From: Methanobacteriota archaeon
GTDB lineage: Archaea > Thermoplasmatota > Thermoplasmata > Methanomassiliicoccales > UBA472
NCBI GenBank assembly: GCA_012729095.1
Contig: JAAYDU010000016.1
Location: 1-56,349 of the forward strand
Direction of reading: 5' to 3'
Length of the DNA: 56,349 bases
Made by a program: the position numbers and the translations under genes. Positions 31,334-40,244 of this stretch are shown one piece after another (position 1 is the stretch's first letter; each line of letters starts with the position of its first letter). The notes under the pieces were generated by a model. That model worked only from the letters and a program-made list of their open reading frames with translations. It was not told where the DNA came from and did not search any database.

Positions 31334-32659
31334 TCAGGAAACGACGGCCTCGTCATCCTCTACGATGTCCGCGTCGACCTTTATGACCATGAGCAGGACT
31401 ATGGACACCAGGACGAAAACGGCAGAGATCATGAACAGGGACAGGTAGCCGAAGTACTGCGCCACCATCCCCCCCATGAGAGAACCGACTATGGTGGCGA
31501 TGCCGCGCACGGAGTTGTACAGGCCCATGGACTGGCTGCGGAACCGCCTCAAGGACATTTCGGCCACCAGGGCGTCCCCGGCCACGATGAGAAGGGCCCA
31601 GCATATCCCGGACAGGCCATTGAGCACGCACATGAACAGGAACAGCGCATTGTGGCCCATGGGGACCATTGTCACCAGGAAGAAGAGCGGGAACAGCACC
31701 ATCCTGAGACCGAAGGCCAGCCCCTGCACTCGGCGCCCTCCGAAGCGGTTCACCAGCTTGCCGGTGTAGGCGTAGAACACCATGGACATGAAAGAGCTGG
31801 CAAGGTACACGGCGAACACCTGGGAGCTGTTGAGCCCCACGTAATGGTTGAGGTATATTGGCAACGCCACGTAAAAGCTCAGGAACCCTGTGAACGCAAG
31901 GAACACCACGGCGCAGTACCTCTTCAGGTTCCTGGTGAAATTTACCGGGCTCATGTTCTTGCCGGACAGTTCCACTATGTAGAGAAGGCGGTGGGGCATG
32001 TAGCGCAACTTCTCCATCAGGTAGTTGGGGACGCGGTACAGGTCGAACTGGGGCAACTCCTTCCTGAACACGCTCCGGGACGGCTCCCTCATATAATACC
32101 ATCCGAGGAACACGGACAGGAAACCCAGACCTCCGGCCAGCATGAAAAGAGCGCGCATCTGCGCGCTTTGGTCCTGGCCGGGGAACAGCGTTAGCCATGC
32201 CGTTCCTAGGATCAGGCCGAGCACCCAGCCCAGCCCGCCCACCCGGCTGAAATCGCCCAGCCTCTTGGACCACTGCTGGCGCGGAAAGCATTCCAACACC
32301 ATGACCGTGCCCACCGGTGCGATGGAAGCCCCCATGAAACCGAACATAAGGTTGGCCAGGTAGTATTCGGTCATGCTGTTGGCGAACCCCATCAGAAGAA
32401 GGGAGAATGCCACCCCCAGGAATCCCAGGAGAACGAACGGCACCCTCTTGCGGGTGGTATCGGAGAGGTTGCCCCACAGTATGGCCCCCGGGACCGAGGC
32501 CAGGGATATTGCCGCGTTGACTATGCCCACCTGGGCCACGGTGCCCTTGAGACCTTCGGTTATGAAAAGCGGCACCAGGGCATTGGTGCTTCCGGCCGAT
32601 ACGTTGTAGGGAAGGAAGGAGTAGTACCACTTTTCCTCCTTGTCTCTCACCTTGGCCAT
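31334..32659 (-). CDS. Major facilitator superfamily transporter
   Basis: 441 residues with about twelve membrane helices in two halves. The loop between helices 2 and 3 is GNLSDTTRKRVPFVLLG, the MFS signature A. A charged central loop of about 50 residues (EPSRSVFRKELPQFDLYRVPN) separates the halves, and KLVNRFGGRRVQG is the equivalent loop in the second half. The substrate is unknown. It is convergent with flavodoxin, 2 nt apart. Confidence 0.85.
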   Translation of the reverse strand: MAKVRDKEEKWYYSFLPYNVSAGSTNALVPLFITEGLKGTVAQVGIVNAAISLASVPGAILWGNLSDTTRKRVPFVLLGFLGVAFSLLLMGFANSMTEYYLANLMFGFMGASIAPVGTVMVLECFPRQQWSKRLGDFSRVGGLGWVLGLILGTAWLTLFPGQDQSAQMRALFMLAGGLGFLSVFLGWYYMREPSRSVFRKELPQFDLYRVPNYLMEKLRYMPHRLLYIVELSGKNMSPVNFTRNLKRYCAVVFLAFTGFLSFYVALPIYLNHYVGLNSSQVFAVYLASSFMSMVFYAYTGKLVNRFGGRRVQGLAFGLRMVLFPLFFLVTMVPMGHNALFLFMCVLNGLSGICWALLIVAGDALVAEMSLRRFRSQSMGLYNSVRGIATIVGSLMGGMVAQYFGYLSLFMISAVFVLVSIVLLMVIKVDADIVEDDEAVVS

Positions 32660-32718
32660 TGTCCATCGGGATTGTAGGCCGACATGGATATACTATGCGG
32701 TCCCACAAATGACGAACA

Positions 32719-33057
32719 TCAGGCCGCACCGAGCAGGACGGCCACCGTCACCATGAGCAGCACCGCGAAAGACACCATTATGAACTTACGGTCTCTCTCC
32801 CTGATGAAAACGCACAGGGAACCGAACACCCTGGCCAGGGGAGTGGCGATCAACAGGACTATCCCCAGGGTTAGGAACGCGGACGGGTCCAGTTCAAGAA
32901 GCTGGGAGGGGATCTCATCCAGCGGGACCACGGAACCCTCCTCGCTACCGGTGATTATGCCCAGAACAAGCCCGAAGAACATGAGGACCAGGCTGAGCAC
33001 CATGCCCCAGCGCAGTATGGGCTGCACCACGTCGCACAGGGTGGTCTGGGGAGGCAT
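32719..33057 (-). CDS. DUF1634 membrane protein
   Basis: 112 residues with three membrane segments (MVLSLVLMFFGLVLGIITG, FLTLGIVLLIATPLARVFGSLCVF, FIMVSFAVLLMVTVAVLLG) and the conserved TPLARV. This is the DUF1634 family, which is nearly always encoded next to TauE/SafE permeases. The start overlaps the stop of that gene as TGATG. It is probably an accessory subunit of the permease. Confidence 0.82.
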   Translation of the reverse strand: MPPQTTLCDVVQPILRWGMVLSLVLMFFGLVLGIITGSEEGSVVPLDEIPSQLLELDPSAFLTLGIVLLIATPLARVFGSLCVFIRERDRKFIMVSFAVLLMVTVAVLLGAA

Positions 33058-33929
33058 CAGGCACCACCCCACAGGCCGAACGCTTTCATCACCATGGTCA
33101 CGGCCACCACGAACAGCAGCAGCGAGAACCACTTGCGCAGGTCGCTGGACGAGTAGCGGGCCATCAATATGGTGCCTATGTACGCCCCGGCGAAGGTGCC
33201 CAGGGCCACCGCCCCGCATAGATATGCGTTCAACAGCCCGTGCCCGTAGAATATGATCGCACCGGTGAGCGCCGTCACCCCGATCATGAAGTTGCTGGTG
33301 GCCGCGGCGGCCTTGAGCGGCACGCACATGCACACGCTCATCACCGGCACCTTGACAAGCCCCCCACCGACCCCCAGGAGGCCGGACAGCATGCCGGCCA
33401 CGCTGCTGTAGGCCAGCCCTTTGTTCAGTCCCTTGACGCCATAGCTCACCTCGCAGCTGTTCCGGGGATCGACGTACCGGCAGGAGAGGTCGACCATCTG
33501 CCCCTCCGCCTCGGCCTGCTCCGGGGTGAACGTCACCTCGGAGCGGCGGAGCATGGTATATCCCGCGTACACCAGCAAAGCGGAGAAAAGGAGGAACAGC
33601 AGGGTCTGGTTCGTGTAAACGGCTATGAGCGCGCCAACGATGGAGCCGAGGGTGGTGGACATCTCCAGGAACAGCGCGAGGCGGACATTGGTGAGACCTT
33701 GCTTAACGTACTTGGTGGCCGCCCCGGTGGAGGTGGCGATGACGCCTATCAGACTGGCACCGATGGCCTCCTGCATGGGGATGTTGAAACCAAGGGTGAG
33801 CAGTGGAATGATGATGAGCCCTCCGCCTATGCCCATGAGCGCCCCGATGGCTCCGGCGCTCATGCACAGCAGCGCTATCAGCATCAGGACCAGCGGTTCC
33901 ATTGAGCGGCGATGGCTTGGATAAGACAT
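33057..33929 (-). CDS. TauE/SafE-family anion permease
   Basis: 290 residues with about eight membrane helices in two repeats, each with a GxGGG-type motif: SAGAIGALMGIGGGLIIIPLL near 20-45 and GMLSGLLGVGGGLVKVPVM near 175-195. The family exports or imports sulfite, sulfonates or other organosulfur anions; the exact substrate is not visible. A cysteine-containing loop (LSCRYVDPRNSCEVS) sits in the middle. The ATG at 33929 is 23 nt from a TATA box shared with the divergent gene, so the transcript is leaderless. Confidence 0.85.
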   Translation of the reverse strand: MSYPSHRRSMEPLVLMLIALLCMSAGAIGALMGIGGGLIIIPLLTLGFNIPMQEAIGASLIGVIATSTGAATKYVKQGLTNVRLALFLEMSTTLGSIVGALIAVYTNQTLLFLLFSALLVYAGYTMLRRSEVTFTPEQAEAEGQMVDLSCRYVDPRNSCEVSYGVKGLNKGLAYSSVAGMLSGLLGVGGGLVKVPVMSVCMCVPLKAAAATSNFMIGVTALTGAIIFYGHGLLNAYLCGAVALGTFAGAYIGTILMARYSSSDLRKWFSLLLFVVAVTMVMKAFGLWGGA

Positions 33930-33946
33930 AATGATAACGGGAGAAT

Positions 33947-33957
33947 GGTTTATAACC
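33947..33957. promoter_or_regulatory. Bidirectional TATA box
   Basis: GGTTTATAACC is almost self-complementary. Its centre is 23 nt from the TauE ATG (33929, minus) and 26 nt from the ThiI-like ATG (33978, plus), so one element can serve two leaderless transcripts. Confidence 0.6.
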
Positions 33958-33977
33958 CAGGGCTACATGGAAGGGAT

Positions 33978-34829
33978 ATGGGCCTGCTGCTGGTCAGGTA
34001 TGCGGAGATGGGTCTCAAGAGCCGGGGAGTGCGCCGTTACTTCGAGAAGGTGCTCACCCACAACATGATGGCCGCCCTGGCCCAGGAGAGGATGGAGGCC
34101 TTCGTGGAGAGCCAATACGGCCGTTTGTTCGTCACGACCGACAGGCCGGAAGAGGCCGCCTTGGTCCTCAGGCGGGTCTTCGGCATATCATCACTGAGCC
34201 ACGTGCAGGAATGCACATCGGACATGGGGGAGATCAGGAGCCTTGCGCTGCGGACGGCCGACCCCCTGCTCGAGGACGGTCACACGTTCCGGGTGGAGGC
34301 CCGCCGGAACGGCGTCCATCCTTACACCAGCATGCAGCTCGCCGCCGAGGCGGGCGAGGAGATATTCGAGGCCCACAAGCACCGGGGGGTGAGAGTGGAC
34401 CTGCACCATCCGGACCTTACCGTCTACGTGGAGGTCCGGGACCGCCGGGCTTACGTGTTCAGCGAGTACCTGGAAGGCCCGGGGGGGCTCCCCATGGGGA
34501 GCCAGGGAAAGGTGGTGGCGGTCATAGGGAACGAGAGGGACGCCCTGGCCGCCTGGATGATGATGAAGAGGGGCTGCCGCGCCCTGTTCATGGTCGAGGA
34601 TGAGAGCGCCATGCGCATACTGGAACGCTGGGACCCTGAGCCCCGGAAGGTTCAGGGGCCCTTGGACAAGGCGGTGCGGTCCGGCAGGGCTTTCGGCGTG
34701 GTGGTGGGTTGGTCCCTGAACGAGCTTGAAGGCCTTCGAACGTTGAACGTCGATGTCCCGGTGTACCATCCGCTGATCGGCATGGGAAATGAAGAAGTGG
34801 AAAGGCGTTTGAAAGAGATCAAAGGGTAG
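33978..34829 (+). CDS. ThiI-like THUMP protein with degenerate PP-loop
   Basis: 283 residues. It has the ThiI N-terminal ferredoxin-like domain (LLVRYAEMGLKSRGVRRYFEKVL) and the THUMP RNA-binding domain (TFRVEARRNGVHPYTSMQLAAEAGEEIFEAH, VDLHHPDLTVYVEVRDRRAYVFSE). The linker GGLPMGSQGKVVAV leads into the PP-loop. There the ATP-pyrophosphatase motif SGGxDSPVA is replaced by GNERDALA, although the following AAWMMMKRGC is conserved. The C-terminal domain is short. Adenylation activity is probably lost, so a tRNA-binding or partner-dependent role is likely. The domain assignment is firm; the role is inferred. Confidence 0.82.
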   Translation: MGLLLVRYAEMGLKSRGVRRYFEKVLTHNMMAALAQERMEAFVESQYGRLFVTTDRPEEAALVLRRVFGISSLSHVQECTSDMGEIRSLALRTADPLLEDGHTFRVEARRNGVHPYTSMQLAAEAGEEIFEAHKHRGVRVDLHHPDLTVYVEVRDRRAYVFSEYLEGPGGLPMGSQGKVVAVIGNERDALAAWMMMKRGCRALFMVEDESAMRILERWDPEPRKVQGPLDKAVRSGRAFGVVVGWSLNELEGLRTLNVDVPVYHPLIGMGNEEVERRLKEIKG

Positions 34830-34838
34830 GCGTGACGC

Positions 34839-35477
34839 CTACTTTATCTGCCTGCCGTGGGCCTTGACGGACGGGCGCGCCTTTTCCGCGCCCTTGCCCT
34901 TCCAGTGCAGGCCGCGACCCTTGCGCCCGGCGGAGGTCTTGCCGCGATACACCCGGTTCTTGTTGGCGTTGTCGCACAGCCAGTTCAGGTTCTTGTCCGC
35001 CTTGATCGAGGGGTGGTGCTTGTCCACCAGGATGACCTCGTACCATACCTTCTTGCCATCCTCGCCGACCCAGTAGGAGTTGAGCACCTCGAGGTTCGGA
35101 TAGCGCTTGGCCGCCCTCTCCTCGGCAATGCGCTTCAGGCTCTTGCCCATGGTGATCTTCTTCATACCCTCGCGCTTGGCCCGGCGTCCCTTGTAGCCCA
35201 TGCGCTTGTGAAGGCCGCCCTTGCGGACCTTGGCGCGCACAACGATTATCCCCTGCTTGGCCTTGTAGCCAAGGGCGCGGGCGCGGTCCAGACGGGTAGG
35301 CCTCTCCAGACGGGAGAAGTTGGGCTCCCGCCTCCAGACGATGAGCCTCTCCCACATGAGGTCCTTCACGTAAGAAGCGTCGGGACGGTCCCAGGCATCG
35401 GAGATGTAAGAGTACATGCTCTTTCCGTTCACTGGCCTGGGCCCTTCCTCGTTGTCGTCGATCTTGTTATCTGCCAT
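34839..35477 (-). CDS. rpl15e: Ribosomal protein L15e
   Basis: 212 residues of a basic large-subunit protein: [75 protein letters not shown], then a GLHWKGKG tail. I chose the ATG at 35477 because GGTGAT, an excellent Shine-Dalgarno sequence, lies 4 nt before it; the alternative GTG at 35486 is inside that element. Its leader is about 85-100 nt and contains three hairpins, unlike most genes here. Confidence 0.95.
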   Translation of the reverse strand: MADNKIDDNEEGPRPVNGKSMYSYISDAWDRPDASYVKDLMWERLIVWRREPNFSRLERPTRLDRARALGYKAKQGIIVVRAKVRKGGLHKRMGYKGRRAKREGMKKITMGKSLKRIAEERAAKRYPNLEVLNSYWVGEDGKKVWYEVILVDKHHPSIKADKNLNWLCDNANKNRVYRGKTSAGRKGRGLHWKGKGAEKARPSVKAHGRQIK

Positions 35478-35590
35478 TTGTATCACCAGTGCCGCCGTTG
35501 GCGGCGCTTCGGGATTCGCCCCTTGCGGGGTACATGTCCGGCGAGACGTGTCTCGCTACGAAGGCCACAGATAATGTAGCCCTATTTAAC
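35478..35590 (-). promoter_or_regulatory. L15e promoter and hairpin-rich 5' leader
   Basis: A TATA-like GTTAAATAGG lies at about 35581-35590 on the minus strand. Downstream are three perfect hairpins: GCGAGAC/GTCTCGC (35541-35556), CCCC/GGGG with a 4-nt loop (35519-35530), and GCCGCC/GGCGGC with a 3-nt loop (35491-35505). The Shine-Dalgarno GGTGAT follows. The rest of the gap, up to the polB stop at 35729, shows nothing else I can support. Confidence 0.45.
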
Positions 35591-35728
35591 GATATGCTGC
35601 GATGCAGTACCGGTGATCGGGCCCAAGCACCGTTGGCCTGGCAGCGACATCGCGGCGACCTAAGCCCGGTCATCGCACCTTGCACGGCGGTATGCATGCG
35701 CGATCGGGGACCGGTCATCGAACGGGCC

Positions 35729-38164
35729 TCACATGAAATCGTCCAGTGACAGTTTCTTGTCGGTCCTCTTGACCTGCTCCAGCTTCACCTTGGGGCGCTC
35801 CTCCGCGGGGGCGTAGTCGAACAGGCTGGCCTGCTGGTTGCCGTTCAGGAGGTCCTTCTCTCCCCATCCGAAGACCTCAGTGGCGCGCGACAGCGTTTGG
35901 GCCAGCCGTTCAGCGTAATAACGGTAATCGGGAGTGTAGGTGAACTCCTGCCCTGATATGTAGGGCTGCACCTCCTGAGGCTTCTTGCGGAAGTTGGTGA
36001 CTATCCATGACACCTTCATTCCCGGAACGAACTCGTACCCCATCTCCATGAGCTTCTTGGCCGTCTGCACCGTGGCCTGGGCGTCGGGGTTGGCGTATTC
36101 CTTGAAGTTCCGGCATCCCTTCGATATGATGAGCTTCTCCAAAGGCACATTACCAGCCAGTGTGTCTTGGACGTAGGAGCGGGCGACCTTCACCGCCTCG
36201 TCCGTGTTCCCGTCCATGATGAACTCGAACATGGTCATGAGCGATTCGGACTGCAGGTCGAAGGAGTCCGTGCGTCGAACTTCGTACCCGCGGATGACCA
36301 GCTCCTCCTTGGGCCATACCATTCGGCCGACGTAGCGCTTCTTCTTGCCATGGGAGAACAGAGGTTCCATGATCTTCTCGAACTCCAGGGAACCGCCTTC
36401 CTTGGAGAAGCGGGCGGCCAGTCCGTTCCCGAACTCCAGCGAGCCTTCCAGGTTGTCATGCGGTGATTGAACGAACACCGAGTCCGTGTCGGAATAGATC
36501 ACGTTGATGCCCTCGTCGGTGAGGGACTTGATTATGCCCTTTGTGGTCTCCCTGGCGAAGGCGGTTATGCTGCCGCCGATGGAGCGATCGGTGAACCTGT
36601 AGAAAGAGGAGGCGAACACCCCATAGAAGGAGTTCATGAGTATCTTGATCGCGCCCTGCAGCCCGTCGTAGTAATGCGCCTCCTCGGGGTCCTTGGCCTT
36701 TTTGGCCAGTAACTTGGTCTCATCCCTCCGGCGCATCAGGTCGGCCAGGATGGACGGCAGGATGCCGGGCTGCTGCTCCTTGCTCAGGAAGTGAACGCCG
36801 AGCGGCGATATCTCCGTTCCGCGCTCGTCGCGGGTGGTGAAGCAGATGTTCCTGGCTATGATCAGGCTTGGGTACATGGACTTGAAGTCCAGCACGCATA
36901 CCCAGTGGTACACCCCCGGGGATATCTCGTGCACGTAGCCGCCCTCGATGGCGTTCTCCTCGCTGTCATCGTATCTGCCGGTGAGAGGCACCGCCACCTG
37001 CGGCGAGTGACGGTCGGCGGCGCGGATCATTATGGCGTCTATGAGCTGCGAGGAACCGGAGTTCAGCACGTCGTCCACGGGCATGCGGGACACCGCCGCC
37101 AGGTCCATGCCCTTGCGGATACGGCCTACCTTGCCCAGAATCTTGAGCGCGAGCTCGGCGTCCCGCGTGCAGTAAGCAAGCACCTTATCGCGGTTGTTCA
37201 CCCACTCCTTGTCGATTGCCCGGGGATCGTAGTCCTCCCCGACCTTCATCTTCATGTCCACGTCCAGTTTTTCCTCGCCCAGTAACAGCTTTGAGACGGC
37301 GTTCAGCGTCTCCTGCTTGGGCTTGACCTCGATCTTGACCGCCCACCAGGCGTCCGCTATCAATCGGCCGGTGCAGCGCCAGAAGCGGTTCATCACCCTC
37401 CGGGGGTTCGAGAGGTCCCTGCCCCATCTCAGCTCTTCGATGCCGAACTTCTTGGCCCTCTCCATTATGAACGGTATGTCATAGCCGTCGATGTTGTAGC
37501 CGGTGATGACATCGGGGTCCTCCATCTGGATGACCTCCGTGAAGCGCTCTATCATCTCCTTCTCGGTGCCGGTCAGAGGCTCCCCGGCCCTTATTCCCCC
37601 TTCGTCCTTCATGACGTAGCAGATGGTGTATATCGTCTCGTCCGTGATGGAGTTCTCGATGTCGAAGCTCATCACCTTCAGCTTCGGCGTGAACGGCGGT
37701 ATCTCGGTGAAACCGCGCAGGTTGACGACGATATCGGTGGTGTAATCGCCCTTGATCTCCTCGCCGCGGGCGGTGAAGCAGGCCGGGAGATCGTTATCGT
37801 AGATGAAGCGGTGATGGAAGGGGATGTCGGCCGCGAACACCTCCATGCCCTGCCGCTTGAGCTCGTTGCGGTACCCCGGGACGGCCCAGGGGAACTTGAT
37901 GATGACCTTGGAGCATTTCTCCACCCGGCCCTTGTTGATCAGGAATAGGTCCACCGGCTCGACGCCCAGGAAATCGTCCTTGCCTTGGACGTAAGGCAGA
38001 ACGTCCTCGGGAGGGGCAGCAACGTGGAAGTACGGCCGGAAACCGGTCTTGCGCAGGGTTATCGAGCGCCCGTCCCGCGTCTTGCCGAACAGCTCCACCA
38101 CTATGCCGTCGTTGTCCCCTTTCGAATAGGAGGCTGTTAGAAGCCGCACGTCCCATTCGCCCAT
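35729..38164 (-). CDS. polB: Family B DNA polymerase
   Basis: 811 residues. The proofreading exonuclease motifs are FDIE (167-170), YNIDGYD (223-229) and YCTRDAE (331-337). The polymerase motifs are A DFKSMYPSL (from Asp 426), B KILMNSFYG (507-515) and C YSDTDS (557-562), so both activities look intact. The C-terminus has QQASLFDY and a final KKLSLDDFM, either of which could be a PCNA-binding PIP box. It is a replicative or repair polymerase; Thermoplasmatota also use polymerase D. It starts 2 nt after ychF and heads toward rpl15e. Confidence 0.97.
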   Translation of the reverse strand: MGEWDVRLLTASYSKGDNDGIVVELFGKTRDGRSITLRKTGFRPYFHVAAPPEDVLPYVQGKDDFLGVEPVDLFLINKGRVEKCSKVIIKFPWAVPGYRNELKRQGMEVFAADIPFHHRFIYDNDLPACFTARGEEIKGDYTTDIVVNLRGFTEIPPFTPKLKVMSFDIENSITDETIYTICYVMKDEGGIRAGEPLTGTEKEMIERFTEVIQMEDPDVITGYNIDGYDIPFIMERAKKFGIEELRWGRDLSNPRRVMNRFWRCTGRLIADAWWAVKIEVKPKQETLNAVSKLLLGEEKLDVDMKMKVGEDYDPRAIDKEWVNNRDKVLAYCTRDAELALKILGKVGRIRKGMDLAAVSRMPVDDVLNSGSSQLIDAIMIRAADRHSPQVAVPLTGRYDDSEENAIEGGYVHEISPGVYHWVCVLDFKSMYPSLIIARNICFTTRDERGTEISPLGVHFLSKEQQPGILPSILADLMRRRDETKLLAKKAKDPEEAHYYDGLQGAIKILMNSFYGVFASSFYRFTDRSIGGSITAFARETTKGIIKSLTDEGINVIYSDTDSVFVQSPHDNLEGSLEFGNGLAARFSKEGGSLEFEKIMEPLFSHGKKKRYVGRMVWPKEELVIRGYEVRRTDSFDLQSESLMTMFEFIMDGNTDEAVKVARSYVQDTLAGNVPLEKLIISKGCRNFKEYANPDAQATVQTAKKLMEMGYEFVPGMKVSWIVTNFRKKPQEVQPYISGQEFTYTPDYRYYAERLAQTLSRATEVFGWGEKDLLNGNQQASLFDYAPAEERPKVKLEQVKRTDKKLSLDDFM

Positions 38165-38166
38165 GT

Positions 38167-39357
38167 CTACCTCTTGGCCACTATGGTCATGACGTCCTCG
38201 TTCTCAAGCAGGTGGTCATGGCCCACGACGCGATGCGTGCGGGCGTTGATCGCTCGAATGAAATTGTCCCCCAGGTCCGTGTGCACCTTGTAGGCCAGGT
38301 CCCTGGCGTTGCTTCCCTTGCGAAGCAGGAAGGCGTCCGGGAGCACACGGCCATCGTGGTCAGTAAGGTGCGTTTCGTCCTCGACCGGGTACACCACGAT
38401 CTGCTCCAGCAATTTGTACGTCACCGTCTCCAGGCACTTCTGCACCCCGGTGCCGTCGTACCTTGACATGACCTGGGACATGAAATCCAATGCCTTCCTC
38501 TGATTGGCATTGAGCTTGGCCGGGTCGTTGATCTTGAACTCCTTGTCCCCGGGCACGTACGTCACCAGGCCGGCCTTGGCCGCCCGGCGCAACGCCAGCT
38601 CAGTCTCGGCGCATGTCGGAACGGCCAGGTATCCCTCCAGCTCGCTAAGCCGCCTGATGAGGTCTGGATCGGCGGCGTCCGCCTTGTTCAGCGCTATCAT
38701 CATCGGCTTGCTCAGCTTTCTTATGTTGGCGGCCAACCGGTAAAGGTCCTCGTCCTTCCAGTCTATGATCTTGGCCGGCATGTTCGAGGAACGCAGGGCC
38801 GAGGAGACCTGCAGCTCGGTCACGCCCAACCCGGTGAGCCTTTCGTGGATGACGATCTCGATCTTCTGCCCTTCCAGGTGGGCGCCCCTGGCCAGCTTGT
38901 CGAACCCCTTGAGCATGATCCCCTTGATCCACTGATTGATCTCCCTCTCCAGGAACTGCAGGTCCTCCACCGGGTCGTGGCTTCCCGGCTTCACGGCGTT
39001 GCCTTCGCAATCGGTTGAACCGCTGGCGTCGATTATGTGGATGAAGGCGTCCGCCTGCCGCAGATCGTCCAGGAACTGGTTCCCGAGTCCCTTTCCCTGG
39101 CAGGCGTCCGGGACCAGACCAGCCACGTCCAGCAGCTCTATTGGCACCAATCGCACCCCGTTCTCGCAGGCCGAGTTCCGGGGATTGCACTTGACGTTGA
39201 AGTCCAGGTGCGGGCACTTGGCACGCACGTAGCCCATGCCCTTGTTTGGCTTGATGGTGGTGAATGGGTAGTTCGCTATCTCCGCGGTGGCCAGGGTGGC
39301 TGCGGAGAAGAATGTGGACTTTCCCACGTTGGGTTTACCGACTATCCCGATCAGCAT
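38167..39357 (-). CDS. YchF/Obg-type translation-associated GTPase
   Basis: 396 residues. The P-loop GKPNVGKST is at 7-15, the switch region PFTTIKPNKGMGYVRAKC follows, then DVAGLVPDACQGKGLGNQFL and NKADAADPD (the base-recognition motif as NKAD), with a C-terminal TGS domain ending in HTDLGDNF and VVGHDHLLENEDVMTIV. This is the archaeal YchF branch, a ribosome-associated GTPase/ATPase. A longer frame to 39486 is not family sequence. CATTTTAAC at about 39385 fits a leaderless ATG at 39357. Confidence 0.94.
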   Translation of the reverse strand: MLIGIVGKPNVGKSTFFSAATLATAEIANYPFTTIKPNKGMGYVRAKCPHLDFNVKCNPRNSACENGVRLVPIELLDVAGLVPDACQGKGLGNQFLDDLRQADAFIHIIDASGSTDCEGNAVKPGSHDPVEDLQFLEREINQWIKGIMLKGFDKLARGAHLEGQKIEIVIHERLTGLGVTELQVSSALRSSNMPAKIIDWKDEDLYRLAANIRKLSKPMMIALNKADAADPDLIRRLSELEGYLAVPTCAETELALRRAAKAGLVTYVPGDKEFKINDPAKLNANQRKALDFMSQVMSRYDGTGVQKCLETVTYKLLEQIVVYPVEDETHLTDHDGRVLPDAFLLRKGSNARDLAYKVHTDLGDNFIRAINARTHRVVGHDHLLENEDVMTIVAKR

Positions 39358-39424
39358 GTTCTCTCCGGACCTCCATAAGGTGGCCGAAGTTAAAATGATT
39401 GCCCGGGGGCCATCGAGCGTCGCC

Positions 39425-40198
39425 TCAACGACCGTCGGGGAAGGCCACCTGGGGACGCTTGGAGAGGAAGGACGCCGGGACATCATCGGCCATCCTTCGG
39501 GCGTCCTTGACCTTCAATCCCAGGGACATCAGGTTCGGCGGCATCCAGCTGTTGCCGGTGGGGTCCACCGGGCCTACTATCAGGGCCTGGTCCGGGCAAT
39601 TGGAGGCCAGACCGGCAGGATAGGTCAGGAACGAGGCGCAGCTTGGCCCCCAGGGGACGCTGGTGGAGGTGAAAGCGTCCGGAGTTCCGAAATGGTGCAG
39701 GGCGAGCAGGTTCCTGAGCTGCTCCCCTTCTGCGAACAGCAGTATCGACCTCGGCGCGCCGTCGCCTTCCCCGTACCTTTCGCATGGCGTCACGCACAGA
39801 TAGCCTTCCGGCGGACGGACCCTGCCGACGAAGGTCTTGCTGCGCATCACCATGTCCGGGTCCCTCTTGAGGTGCTCCGCCTCCCCGTGGCGGAAGGAGG
39901 GGAACCCGGTGGATATGAAGTGCCTCAGCCCCTCCGCCATCTCGGTCAGCCCCAGCCAGTGCTGTCCGCCCGGGCATACGCCGGAGCGGGCGTCCTGCCC
40001 TATGTAAAGAAGAGGTTCTTGCCCCTCGGCGCACATGAGCACTCCCTTGGCGACGCACCTGTCCGCCTCGCCGAACGGTCTTCCTCGTTCAGGGCGTTCC
40101 CCGCTCTCGTAGACGCACAATGGCTCGAGCCTCAGATGCCCGGCCTTCTTCAGCGCCCTTCCGATCTCAGGAACGTTGACCATCTCACCGCCCTTCAT
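39425..40198 (-). CDS. DUF169 family protein
   Basis: 257 residues with the conserved cysteine-containing pattern of DUF169. It has MCAEGQEPLLYIGQD, CPGGQHWLGLTEMAEGLRHFISTG, YLCVTPCERYGEGDGAPRSILLFAEGEQLRNLLALHHFG and the later PWGPSCASFLTYPAGLASNCPDQALIVGPVDPTGN. DUF169 has no established biochemistry; it is frequent in methanogens and anaerobes, and the Cys pattern suggests metal or Fe-S binding (inference). AGGGGAG precedes the ATG at 40198; an internal ATG at 40183 is possible. Confidence 0.78.
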   Translation of the reverse strand: MKGGEMVNVPEIGRALKKAGHLRLEPLCVYESGERPERGRPFGEADRCVAKGVLMCAEGQEPLLYIGQDARSGVCPGGQHWLGLTEMAEGLRHFISTGFPSFRHGEAEHLKRDPDMVMRSKTFVGRVRPPEGYLCVTPCERYGEGDGAPRSILLFAEGEQLRNLLALHHFGTPDAFTSTSVPWGPSCASFLTYPAGLASNCPDQALIVGPVDPTGNSWMPPNLMSLGLKVKDARRMADDVPASFLSKRPQVAFPDGR

Positions 40199-40231
40199 AT
40201 TCTCCCCTAGAGGAGTACCGGCCGGAAGGAT

Positions 40232-40239
40232 AAAAAAAA
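40232..40239 (-). terminator. T8 run ending the pus10-ksgA operon
   Basis: Eight consecutive T on the minus strand begin 5 nt past the ksgA stop. This is a typical archaeal terminator, placed just before the DUF169 gene. Confidence 0.55.
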
Positions 40240-40244
40240 TTCCC

